Shown here: positions 9,779 to 21,197 of the stretch, piece by piece | How positions within the stretch are numbered: position 1 is the first letter of the stretch | Layout: every line of letters starts with the position of its first letter | Source of the DNA: Lichtheimia corymbifera B2541 | Taxonomy: Eukaryota; Mucoromycota; Mucoromycetes; Mucorales; Lichtheimiaceae | Length of the DNA stretch: 25,530 nt | Direction: 5' to 3' | Assembly (NCBI GenBank): GCA_000697475.1 | Contig: JNEU01000933.1 | Span: 1 to 25,530 of the forward strand | Translations under genes and position numbers: made by a program | The notes under the pieces: generated by a model | Seen by the model: only the letters and a program-made list of their open reading frames with translations | What the model was told of the DNA's origin: nothing | Database searches by the model: none

Positions 9779-11906
9779 ATGGTCGAAAAGAGCACCACCC
9801 GTAAACGAGCTCAAGCCAAACCAACAGATACAGCAACACGGGATAAACGTGCTCGTCTTGGTGGGACCAGTAACAGTAGCACAGCATTGCCCTCAACTCG
9901 CTTGTCAACATCGACCACAACTGTCAACACGACTACGACTACGGCTACAGCACCTCGTCCTCGCGGTCGTCCACCAAAGAATCCTAATGCGACAAGTTCA
10001 AATGTTGATACACCACCAGCACCTCGTCCACGTGGTCGCCCACCAAAGAACCCGAATGCAACAACGCCCACCACGCCATCGTCAGGATCGACCCATGACT
10101 CGGCCATGAAGAGTCGTCAAGCGCAAGTACGAGAACAGGAGATCAGCCTTGTGAGACCCACATCGAAAATCCTGAGACGACCAGCACCCAAAGAACAAGC
10201 GTCAACTACACAAAGTGCTACTGGAGCGACAGTAGGCACTGCAAAGCCCAAACCATCCACAGCACGCGCATCCACAGCATCCACCAAGAACACATCCACT
10301 ACCGCAACAAAGCGCACAAGCAAAACCCCCAGTCGAGTTACCAAGCAAGTACATCCAGTGCTTCCAATCATCAGTAAGCTGTCCATTGTTTCTATTTCAT
10401 TGTTAATTAGTCCCTGACATCATCATCATCCTTCTACTTTCCAGAATCGCCTTTCCGGCTTCAATATGTAATGCAAGGTCACGTGGAAGAGGATGCACGT
10501 ACTGAGAGAGCCAATCTATGGGGATGCGAATATGAGCCAGGAACCAATGTGGTAGCAGTATGTGGTGGCGACATGATCCTGTTCCTGGATGTACAACAAG
10601 GGCGCTATGTGAAAAAGTACAGCCATGTCGAATCAAACGAAGAGTTCAAGTGCTTAGCATGGACATTGTTGAAAGGCTCAAAGGATCTACGTGATGATGA
10701 GGCAGATGAAGATGATAAATGTACCGTGCTGGCAGCAGCCGGCCGATTAGGATCCATCAAGCTAGTGAACGCTTTACAAAACCAGTGCTTTCGACATCTC
10801 TTTGGCCATGGAAAGCAGATACGTAAACTCCAATTCTCAAAGGCACATCCTCGATGGTTATTCAGTAAGTCTCTTATGCTAGTGATCATCAAGCTTGGTA
10901 CTCATTTTCCATTTTACGTATCAGGTGCATCCGATGACATGTCAGTAAGGCTATGGGATATTGGTACACCCAACAACAAACAAGAAAATAATTCCGCGTA
11001 AGTCAAAGGTGGTGATAATGAAGGTATCACATATTCATACCCGATAATAGGTGCCTTGCCAAATTCATGATACCGACAAAACTCTCAGTACCCACAGCAA
11101 TTAATGCGTTCAGGGGCAACCTAATGGTTGGCTGTGCGGAGGGTGATTTGGTGCATTTCGATATGAAGGATGCTGGATTGGATAAGCTGGAAGATAAGCA
11201 AGTTGACGGTGGTGCTGGCACTATTGTCAAGAACAAGATTGTATACCCTGCTGGAGACGAATGGCATGAAGGCTACGTTGATGATGTTTATATCCTGGGA
11301 CAACACAGTGGGAACCCACATCCACTTGATGGTTGTATAGGTAATGTGTAATGGGGGGTTATGGGTATGTTTATGGAGAAAGGCTAACTTGATTTCCCTC
11401 ATCCTCAGTATCACGTGGTGTGGAAGATTACGAGATATTGGTCTGGAAGCACAAATCAAGTACAAAGAACGATGCTGATATTGCTATCTCTCTCGAATGG
11501 CCAGAATCCGTGGATGAAGTGGGATTGCGGTTTAAAGTCATCGAACGTCATGGTACGCGAGAACATGAAGGCATTTGAATAATAATCTTTACTAATCTTT
11601 GCTTTTTTTTTTTTAGATCAAAAGGTGATCGTGGCTGGGGATTACGATGGTCAAATACGGCTATACAATTTCGGTGATGGTAAACTTAGCAAGACATTGG
11701 AGGATAATAGCAAAGAGATGTTTCAACCAACGAAGGTATGCTTATCAGCCATCTGAATGGGACATCTATTGACAGCTTTTCATTGTCAGGTTCTCTCCCA
11801 CCCCAAATCATCGGGTCTTATACGAGATGTATGCGTTTCAGAGGACACGAGCACCATTGTTGCAGTAGATTCGAATAATCATATTTTCGTTTGGTCTTGT
11901 CGCTAG
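9779..11906 (+). CDS. AT-hook / WD40 protein similar to LRWD1 (ORCA, ORC-associated)
   Basis: Seven exons: 9779-10373, 10445-10864, 10925-10997, 11051-11340, 11409-11552, 11617-11735 and 11790-11906, about 585 residues. Residues 1-198 are basic and Ser/Thr-rich with two AT-hooks, each RPRGRPPKNPNAT (about 60-72 and 83-95), which bind the minor groove of AT-rich DNA. From about residue 200 the rest is a WD40 propeller. Blade features in order: LWGCEYEP, VAVCGGDMILFLD, EEFKCLAWT, VLAAAGRLGSIKLVN, GHGKQIRKLQFS, GASDDMSVRLWDIGTPN, LMVGCAEGDLVHFDM, YEILVWK, VIVAGDYDGQIRLYN and a last blade ending HIFVWSCR. Order and wording match the WD40 half of LRWD1/ORCA, the ORC-associated reader of repressive histone marks, and less closely EED of PRC2. 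No leucine-rich repeats are present. A nuclear chromatin or replication-origin role is inferred. An acidic insert (DDEADEDDK) lies between two strands. Confidence 0.8.
9950..10063 (+). repeat. two in-frame AT-hook repeats (45 bp units, 69 bp apart)
   Basis: Units at 9950-9994 and 10019-10063 encode the same 15 residues (APRPRGRPPKNPNAT) with several synonymous differences. The protein motif is therefore conserved while the DNA has drifted, which suggests selection on the AT-hook pair rather than a recent duplication. Confidence 0.9.
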
Positions 11907-12965
11907 ATGATTACCTTCATAATTAAACAATGGATCTCGGTTGCGAGCGAGTGGTCATCGTATATGCGTCAGTGCTATGTATAAATTGGTGAATCATAGG
12001 GCAGAGATGGAAAATAATAGAATGCGGATAATCGTACATGCAACAAGCGTGCATGCATGTTTAGACTTTTCTCCGACGCCATAAATAGCATTATCCTCTT
12101 CCTCAACGCGCGTTGAATCAACGTCTACATCCCGGCCGTGCGTTTGTGAGCATGGTAACCAATGTTACATAGAATCATAGACGTATAAAGTACATATCAT
12201 CTAAGTGAGTCGAACATGGTATACTCGATCATTTTATGTTCCTGATTTCAGTAGTTGATGCGTGCCTGGCTCTTGATCTAGTGATAATGACACAAATGAG
12301 ACATTGGTACCCGCGGTAATATGTACGTCACATCACTATTGAAAGAGAATTGTATATCTAATGTGGCAAAAATAGGCTCCCAAGCCCACTCCGAGTCCGC
12401 AAAGACAACTTGAGGATGCTTATACAGGTCTTTGGAATGGCACCCATAATTGACTTTGATTCCTTTTCACCGCACAGGGCAAATGCGTGATACATCAGCT
12501 ACAAACTAATGGTAATTGAAAAGGTAGTTTTGACTATTATAGGTTGTTTGGGCAATAGAGCATTTCCTATTGCTCTATAAATTTGTATTGCGGGATCCCA
12601 ATGTCTATTTCCTTACTTTCTGTTACTTTACCAGGTTCTCTGCCTTGTACTACCCTGAAGAGACAAATGCTTCTAAAATGGTAAATGTGCAAAAGGTGTC
12701 GGGAGAAAACAACCGACCTCACAAATGGGTAAAAACGTGAATTGTCCTACATGTTGGACGTTGCACAAACGCTTTAATGGTAGATGCCGATGCGTACGTA
12801 AACTTTGTTTCCGCTTTAGCAGTGACAATAAAAGGGTGTGCAATGACCCGGTTTTACATGTTGTCTCTTTTCGTCGCCGTATTATCATTCCTTTTCACAC
12901 ATCCTTTAGGATAACCAATCCCTAATCCCCTTCCCATTACGTCGCATACCTTCTTTTACCCTACT
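11907..12965. other. gene-free stretch upstream of chitin deacetylase
   Basis: About 1.06 kb with no gene I can support. Small frames at 12673-12888 (minus) and 12725-12925 (plus) lack recognised domains. The right part must hold the chitin deacetylase promoter; the last 60 bp are C/T-rich. A hairpin-forming segment lies at 12552-12577, just before a TATAAA-like sequence (12575-12580), but that is about 390 bp from the ATG. No tRNA or long repeat was seen. Confidence 0.5.
12552..12577. repeat. overlapping short inverted repeats
   Basis: Two perfect 7 bp inverted repeats overlap: GCAATAG (12552-12558) with CTATTGC (12567-12573), and TAGAGCA (12556-12562) with TGCTCTA (12571-12577). They could form alternative small hairpins or be a protein-binding site. 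They are short enough to occur by chance. Confidence 0.6.
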
Positions 12966-14356
12966 ATGTATTTGAAAGCCATTGCCCTTTCTCTTGCCAT
13001 TGCACAGGCCTCCCAAGCTGTAAGCGCAGCAGAGTACTGGGAGTCGTTCAAGAGCAACGTGGATCCCACCAATATCAAGATTCCTGAAATTACCCAAACT
13101 ACCGCGTATGATGAATCCAAGACATGTGTTGGTTATGATGCATCCCCTGCATTCACTTTCAACCAAGCCGAATGGCCTACCGCTTGGCAGATTGCTACAA
13201 GCAACGGTATGAACACCAGCCAAGAATTCGTTAACCTCTACAATTCGATCAATTGGGATAGCATGCCCAACATCCCTGTTCGCAAATCCGTGAACGGTGC
13301 TCTCCAAACTGAGGGCTATGATCCAAGCGATCCCGATTGCTGGTGGTCAGCATCCACATGTACCCAACCCAAGCACGAAAACATCAACGCTGATATTTAC
13401 GAGTGCCCTGAACCTGATACTTGGGGTTTGACCTTTGACGATGGCCCCAATTGCTCGCACAATGCCTTTTATGATTATCTTCAATCTCGCAACTTGAAGG
13501 CCAGTACGTATTTAACCAATCTCTTTTATATGATGATGGATCGATGAATCATGTATTCATGTACGTGTTTTTATATAGGTATGTTTTACATTGGTTCCAA
13601 CGTTGTTAATTGGCCCTATGGTGCCATGCGCGGTGTTAGAGACGGCCATCATATTGCTCAGCACACATGGAGTCACGGTTTGATGACCACTTTAACCAAT
13701 CAAGAAGTCCTTGCCGAGCTCTATTACACCCAGAAAGCCATTAAGATGGTAACTGGTATTACGCCCCGCCACTGGCGTCCTGTAAGTGTCGATAGCGATA
13801 TATATATATTTATAATATGATATCATAAATTCTAACATCCCCACTCTAGGCTTTTGGTGATGTTGATGACCGTGTCCGCTGGATTGCCACTCAATTGAAC
13901 TTGACTACTATTCTCTGGAACTTGGATACTGATGATTGGGCTGCTGGTGTTACCGAACCCGTGGAAACCGTCAAGAAGCACTATGAAGATTTTATTGCTA
14001 TGGGTTCTAATGGCACTTTTGACAAGAGTGGCAACATTGTTCTTCAACACGAGATCAACAACACGACGATGCAAATGGCTGTTGACTATATTCCTCAAAT
14101 CCAAAAGGCTTACAAGCACGTTGTGGATGTTGCCACTTGCATGAATATCACTTATCCTTACATGGAAACCAATGTCAAGTTTGCAGGTTTTGCTGAAGCC
14201 ACCAAGAGCAACTCATCTGACAACTCCTCCTCGGGCAGCGGCGACAAGTCTGAAGGCTCTTCTTCATCCAACGATGAAAGTGGTGCTTCCTCTCTCATTG
14301 TCTCCACTGCAGGTCTTTTTGTGGCTGCTGGTGTGGGTGCCTTCGCCTTGTTGTAA
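12966..14356 (+). CDS. chitin deacetylase (CE4 polysaccharide deacetylase), GPI-anchored
   Basis: Removes acetyl groups from chitin to give chitosan, the abundant wall polymer of Mucoromycota; acts at the cell surface. Three exons: 12966-13503, 13579-13781 and 13850-14356, about 415 residues. Residues 1 to about 21 form a signal peptide (cleavage near AVSA/AEYW). All five CE4 motifs are visible: TFDDGP at 156-161 (catalytic base and metal Asp), HTWSH with metal ligands H208 and H212, RHWRPAFGDVDDRVR, DTDDW at 273-277, and IVLQHE at 310-315 with the catalytic His314. The second intron falls inside the third motif (after RHWRP). The C-terminus has a Ser/Gly-rich linker (from about residue 365), then a small-residue site and a hydrophobic tail ending VGAFALL, the pattern of a GPI-anchor signal. 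Several N-glycosylation sequons are present. Confidence 0.95.
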
Positions 14357-15040
14357 AAGTATAACCCTTTGTTTTTCTCCTATTTCGCTTTGTATTTCTG
14401 CCTATGTCCGAGTAAGACGAAAAATATAAATGATGATTATCATCATCCACCTTGTATCATTTTATTTCATTTCGTGTGAAAAGTGTCTTAAAAACCGCGG
14501 CCGATGATGATACAAAGGATTGACATCATGTGCTCCGCCTATTTAAGGTTTTTCGTCAATAATGACAGGTGGATATGAAAAGGGAGGATCGCTTTGTTGT
14601 ATATAAACAAGCACATGATATGCGAGATGCACAGACGATAAATTATGTTATGATAGGGATACTGTATGGGGTGGGGAGAATATGAAAAAGGGAAAAGATC
14701 TCTCTCTGGTAATACATTTATCAAGAGTTGCACAATACAAAGACACCGAGATGTCTCCGAGCCAACCGATGTTCTCGCGTGGACGAGTTGCTTGGATGAA
14801 GTGAATCGCTTTGTGAGACAGTCACTGAGGGAACCATTTAGCTTAGCAGAGCGGGCCACATCCACACACTACTAACGCGGTGCGGGCGGGTATAGGCAAA
14901 AGAATCAAGAGGTCAAACTTGGAAAAAGAAACCTGCACGCAGCACGCCCAGAGCTCTTTCTTTTCCACCCCTTCTTTTTTGTTTCTTTATACACCACTCC
15001 CTCGTCTCTTCTCTTATCTCTTTCTTTTTGCTCGGCTCCC
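14357..15040. other. intergenic stretch, chitin deacetylase 3' side and PHO81-like promoter
   Basis: 684 bp without a recognisable gene. The frames on both strands have no domain. From about 14950 to the ATG at 15041 the sequence is a long C/T-rich tract containing a TTTATACACC element, resembling core promoter plus leader of the PHO81-like gene. Confidence 0.55.
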
Positions 15041-18000
15041 ATGAAGGTATTTTGCATATTCTTTTACTCAGCTTGGTTCCTGACACGTGTTCTTCTTCTT
15101 TTTATTATTACTCGTATACAGTTTGGCAAACAAATCCAGAGTCAACAATTCACAGAATGGAGCGCGCATTACTTGGACTACAAGGGCTTAAAGAAATTCA
15201 TCAATGCTCTTCTCAACGCACCTCCAGAGCAATACGGCACTCAGATTACAACAGACGACGATCGATCCAAGCTTCTCCAGTCGCAAAAGGCAGCCTTCTT
15301 TTTCAAGCTGGAACGTGAGCTGGAGAAGGTATGGCGCGCTCGCGTGTAGCACATGGCATCATCATGGGAAAAGGCTTGTGCTCTTACTGTGTTTCACACA
15401 CGCACATGTAGATCAATTCATTTTATCTGCAAAAAGAAAACGAGCTCAAAGTACGGTTACGGACACTGGTGGACAAGAAGAAGGTCTTGCAAACAGATAC
15501 ACGACGTCTCAAGCATGCATCAACACTATTCAACGCAATACAAGAGGCATTCATTCAATTTGAACAGGAGCTGAATAAGATCCAGGTATGTATGTTGATC
15601 GGTGGGTGTCGATACAACTATTAATGGGTCCAACCCCTTGTTAGAAATACGTCGAACTTAACAATGAAGGATTCCGGAAGATCTTGAAAAAGTGGGACAA
15701 ACGATCCAAATCGACGACAAAGGAATTGTACTTGTCACGGCAAATCGATATCCAGCCATGTTTCAATACTCAATTCTTGTGCGAACTTGCCGACATTGCT
15801 TCAGCGAATCGTATCGAACTCAGCAATATCCAAGCAGGTATCCCTGTACCTACAGCAACATCAACACCGCCTGAACAACAGCCTGCACAACCAGCTGATG
15901 TCATTGATGATTTGGAAATCGAACTTGTCAAAGCAGTATCAAGTGGTCAGGCAACATTGGTTCGAGAAGTACTGGATAGAATTGCACAGCATCCTTCACC
16001 TGGTGATGGGGATCGACTTTCACGTGTATTTTGGCATGCATGTTCCGAAGCACCACGAGAGATTATTGATTTATTGACGGGAACGAATCTTGTGGATTAC
16101 GGCTATGTGGATGATATCAATGAACGATCATGCTTGCATGTGGCAGCAATGGCTGGAAGAAAGGATCTCTTGGAATTATGCACTGAGCGAGGTGCCAATG
16201 TTTTGGCGACGGATGCGTATGGACGTACAGCTCTACATTATGCGACAATGAATGGGTTCAGCGATTGCGTCTCTTATTTACTGACACAAAGTGCCGACAT
16301 TGAAGCACGCGATCATGATGGATATAGCCCACTCTTGTATGCCGTCATTAATGGCCATGCTACGTGTGTCGACATTTTAATCAAGGCCGGTGCGAACATT
16401 GAGCCCAACCACGATGGTGATCATATCCCTCTCTCACTTGCATGTTATTATGGTCATACCGATATCGCTCTCTTGTTATATGAACGTGGTGCCAAAAACT
16501 TGCCCAATGCAGAGTCACTTTATCCGCTTCACCTCGCAGCACGGCAAGGACATGTCGAATTATGCCGTATGCTCGCAAAGAATAAGGATGACCTCGATGT
16601 TCCCGACAAGTACAATTCATGGACACCGTTATTCTGGGCAGCTAGCGATGGACATGCTGAATGTGTATCAATCTTAATCGAGGCAGGATGCAAAGTGAAT
16701 GTGAAGGACGAATATGGCAAGACAGCGTTGTATTATGCTGCATGGGAAGGCGAAATGGATTGTGTCAAGCTCTTGATCGATGCTGGATGCGAAGTGGAGC
16801 CCATTTTGGATAATCGACCACCAACACAATCATACAGCGAGCCATCTGCTGACAATGCTCAAGAACCCGAACATGAATTGGACGCCATTCCATCTCTTTC
16901 TCTTCCGCCACCCATCATCCCATTCCGTATCTATGGGCACAGTTATTTGGATCGCAAATACCAGGTTCAAATCAGCCTTCACCAACCACCTATACGACTC
17001 TACGACAATACACAGATCTCATCACTCAAGCTGATTATTGCTTCTAAGCCCGACACAGGCATGATTCCTCACAGCGTTATTTTGCCACTCGTGGACGATC
17101 GAGAAATCTTCAGTTTCCAAGTCGACAAGTTGGATGATTTCTTGCTTGAATTTGACATATTTGCTACGTTTGGATCCAAAGTACTTGGAAGAGGTGTTGC
17201 GTTGCCAGAGACATTTTCCTCTGTTGATTTCACCATTTTGGAAGGATATCGAACGATTCCACTGCTGGACAGTCATCTCAAGGTTGTAGGTGAGCTGACA
17301 TATGGATATTCGGTGGTCAAACCATTCCGAGGTGTACAACTTGAGATTGGTGGCCGCATCGAGACATACTGGAAATCCACGAACACCATCATGCCTTCAA
17401 CTTCGGTAGCCAATACAACAACAGCAACAGCGACAACAACGGCAGCAGCAGCCTCTGCAGCTTCTGGTTCCACAGCACGACTCACTCCTGAGCTTACACA
17501 ACAACAATCATCCGATGTCACTTCGAGTAGTAGCAACATAGCCTCATCTTCAGCTGCCATCCCATCCTTTATTACCGCATCATCATTAGCGGGTGACTAT
17601 GTACGCGTGGTGGTGCAACTGACTCGAGACAATGTACCTGTTGTATTTGCCAATTGGTTGATACCTTTTGAAGGATTGGATTTGGCGGTGTCTGATGTCA
17701 CTTTTGATCAATATATTCAGCTCGGCATGAAGCTCATGTCAAAGCAATCTGCAAAGGATCATCATCAGCAGCAGCAGGAAATGTGCCCTATCACCGGTAA
17801 TAGCATGATTGTACAAAACACTGCATCAGAGCCATCCTTTTTATCATTGGAATATGTTCTTAGGGTAAGTTGTTTGTGATCATAGTCCATTTCCAATCTC
17901 ATTCTTCGTTGTTGTTATAGCACCTGCCAAACAATATGGGTATCCACCTTGAACTCAAGTATCCAACAGTGCGTGAACTTGAGATCCACACCTTTTCCAA

Positions 18001-18658
18001 TATCCAAGATCGGAATGTCTTTGTGGATACGATTTTGCAAGCTGTTTATGATTATGTGCGTTCTTTGCCAACGGGATCCAGCAGTGCCAGCATATTCTTT
18101 TCGTCCTTCAATCCAGCTATTTGCACTGTCATCAATTGGAAACAACCAAACTGTAAGTGGATATAGAGCTGGCGTATCATGTGAAGTATTATGCATGCTG
18201 ATTTATTGTGTTATAGACGCTGTATTCTTTAGCACTTATTGCGGGCTCAATAAGGATGATATGACACGAGGTGTTAAGCGGCGTGTATCAGAAGATGCAT
18301 CAGTAATTGAAGTGAAGCATAAGCCAAAGCAAGATGTGCGGACGCGATCTCTCAAGGAAGCTGTCAAATTTGCAAAACGAAACAACTTGCTGGGTGTTAT
18401 TTGTGAAGCATCGCCACTGGTAAGAACAATGGCAATGCTCTTTGTCAAAAACAAAGGTCTTAATATACGATTTCCTTTTAGGTGCGTGTGCCCTCATTAA
18501 TCAAGAATATCAAGGAAAGTGGATTAATCTTGGTATCTTTTGGACAAATGAATATCGATACCCGCTATCGCTCCATTCAAGAACGACACGGTGTTGATGC
18601 CATGATGATACACGAAGTGGTCCATTTTAACACGCAAATGGCTGGTGCCGGTTTCTAA
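15041..18658 (+). CDS. PHO81: PHO81-like phosphate signalling protein (SPX, ankyrin repeats, GDPD-like tail)
   Basis: Homologue of yeast Pho81/Neurospora NUC-2, the cyclin-CDK inhibitor that senses phosphate through inositol pyrophosphates. Seven exons: 15041-15046, 15122-15328, 15412-15585, 15645-17864, 17921-18152, 18217-18419 and 18482-18658, about 1072 residues (yeast about 1178). The SPX domain (1 to about 190) starts MKFGKQIQ and has HYLDYKGLKK (Tyr22, Lys26) and FRKILKKWDK (about 139-148), the usual phosphate-binding surface. About six to seven ankyrin repeats run from 285 to 515 (RTALHYATMNG, SPLLYAVINGH, TPLFWAASDGH, KTALYYAAWEG). A middle domain (FRIYGHSYLDRKYQVQI) and a Ser/Thr/Ala linker (about 715-775) follow, then a GDPD-like segment (about 778-1072) with LPNNMGIHLELKYP and FFSSFNPAICTVINWKQPN. 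Catalytic HRG and HD residues appear to be absent. The first exon holds only ATG AAG. The gene is convergent with RPL23. Confidence 0.93.
15084..15089. promoter_or_regulatory. CACGTG E-box in first intron of the PHO81-like gene
   Basis: A palindromic ACACGTGT (15083-15090) sits in the first intron, about 45 bp after the ATG. CACGTG is the core site of Pho4/NUC-1 bHLH factors that control phosphate genes, including PHO81 in yeast. The hexamer occurs elsewhere in this window by chance, so this is only suggestive. Confidence 0.3.
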
Positions 18659-18869
18659 AAGTAATCCTCTCCCCATCCAAAGCAATAACATACCATCATA
18701 TCACTTAGTATTAGATGCCCTTGCCTCACTTTTTTCTCTCTCTCCTTACCCCACGCCTTGTCCATTGTTTCCTCCATACACATTTTCCGAATATAAAACA
18801 ACCTTAAGATGAATACTTTCAAACGCGGAAAAACAAGAATCGTTTATCATGCATCTTCTTTTTTTTTTC

Positions 18870-19528
<659 letters not shown>

Positions 19529-21197
19529 GATGATCTGTCGGAAGGGGGAAAGAGGAAGACTATATCCATGGCTATCGGATCTCTCTATAGTCCAGCAGAG
19601 TGCGACACCCACACAACACACACACAGCCGTTTACTATAAATGGTAACCGCCGTTCTTGGCCCAAGTCCATCAAAAGCATGTAGATCATCCACATCCACT
19701 CTCTCTTGTCCCTATTATTCTTCTTTAATTAAAATGATCATAATCTTTTATCAGTACCTTTGGGTGTAAGAGGATGTAGTATTATAGCCGAGAAAGCATA
19801 CTTGCCTGTTGCATGGATACGGGGGTGATACGCTCGAGATATCTTAAGGAAGCATGCCATAGATATAATCAAGATGTCTTTGAGCGTCGTTTTAGAATAC
19901 AAGGTCCCTTAGGTAATTCATCTATCGATGCACTTTCAAGGACAAAGAAAAAGACATGCCATTTATAAAAGAGACTATTGGTAAAAGACGTGGATACCAC
20001 CACCCATTCACATGAATCAAATTCGATTGCCAGGATGAAGTATCTATTATCAGCTATCAACTTTATAATATTAATAAGAAAATAACGAAATTTACAAATA
20101 TGGAATAGAGGTGGGTAATAGTAATAGAGAGAACCAGAGGGAGCAGAGTGAATCAAGTTACAATGAACCAAGCACTATGTTGGGAATCATCACTCCCGAA
20201 TTAATATCCTGTAATACAGACGTTCAAGAACCATTCCTGCCTTTCGTCTATCAATACATGAACTAGGACCTGTGACAAAAGAACAAAAGCATCTCCATAC
20301 GATGATGTAATGGTCCAATCTCAATTTCCAACCTTCATCAAAGAAGCATTTCAAGGTTTCTCATCACTCCAATTGATTGACCCCATCCATCATAACCCAA
20401 TACGACTTCTGATATGCATGCTTATCCATGCGGCTGTTGGTCATCCTCACTCTTTTGTCCATTGCATCTCAACCAGTCGACATATTTGATAGCTGATATG
20501 GCATCATCCATAAGGACTCGTATTTATTGAATCAAGTTGCTACAGGTAAATAAAGGCTACAAGGCAGGTTGCTGCAAGTAAATTTTGACAATGCAGTAAT
20601 AGCACCAGCTGTTACGGTTGGCTGTGGCAGAGGTGCGTGCAAGAGCATGTGCTGTAGTGAAGTGACCAAGGTTGTTTGGCTGCTGTCGAGGAGAGAAGTA
20701 GTGTCAAGAAACGCGGGGCTGTATTGAGGTGCACACGCCATGGACTTGCCATACAGTCAAAGACAAATGGATCAAGGCAGTTGTAGGATTGACATGATGG
20801 AGTGAAGCAGAACAATCGTTCGCATGCGATGGAATGGCAAACAGTTGAGATTGGGAGGGTGCAATGTAGGACACAAGGGAAAGAGAGAATAAAGCAGCAC
20901 TTGAGTTGAGCTTTATCTACATATCTGTCTGCATGCTTATTACACACTGTGGATCAAAGCATTATTCCATTGGTAGTGATAAGCCCTTCCACACGAAATC
21001 GATGTTTACGAGCGAAGCGAGCAACCCAGGCAGCTATCTTTATTATTGGTAGACAGAGATCTAAAAGTGTTGCATACTGCATATTATCCATCGACGACAA
21101 TGGCGGCCCTGATGAATGTGGACTTTTTGTTGGTATTCAATTGCTGTATTCAGCTCCGTACAACCATCACACACCCTTTCTCTTTTCATATACACAC
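19529..21197. other. gene-free stretch between divergent RPL23 and ERG26
   Basis: About 1.67 kb between the two divergent start codons, the longest gap in the window. I see no exon chain, tRNA or long repeat. It should hold both promoters: the RPL23 side has a C/T tract on the minus strand next to its ATG, and the ERG26 side ends in CTTTCTCTTTTCATATACAC before its ATG. Open frames at 19869-20171 and 20612-20947 (minus) lack domains and look like chance. Confidence 0.5.

Noticed and set aside
9811..10386. Two long minus-strand frames opposite the AT-hook exon
   Set aside because: They are antisense shadows of the Thr/Pro/Arg-rich exon, translating to Val/Gly-rich low complexity.
12725..12925. 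66-codon plus-strand frame with CPTCW...CRC, looking like a small zinc-binding protein
   Set aside because: The cysteines do not form a known zinc motif, the frame lies in the chitin deacetylase promoter and ends 40 bp before its ATG, and nothing else supports coding. At most an upstream ORF.
20612..20947. 111-codon minus-strand frame, Cys-rich
   Set aside because: It opens at a non-ATG codon, has no motif, and cysteines are scattered without pattern.
20949..21197. Upstream extension of the ERG26 frame by 83 codons
   Set aside because: It contains no ATG (it opens at a GTG), and the product from 21198 begins at the Rossmann motif as in other ERG26 proteins with the right total length.
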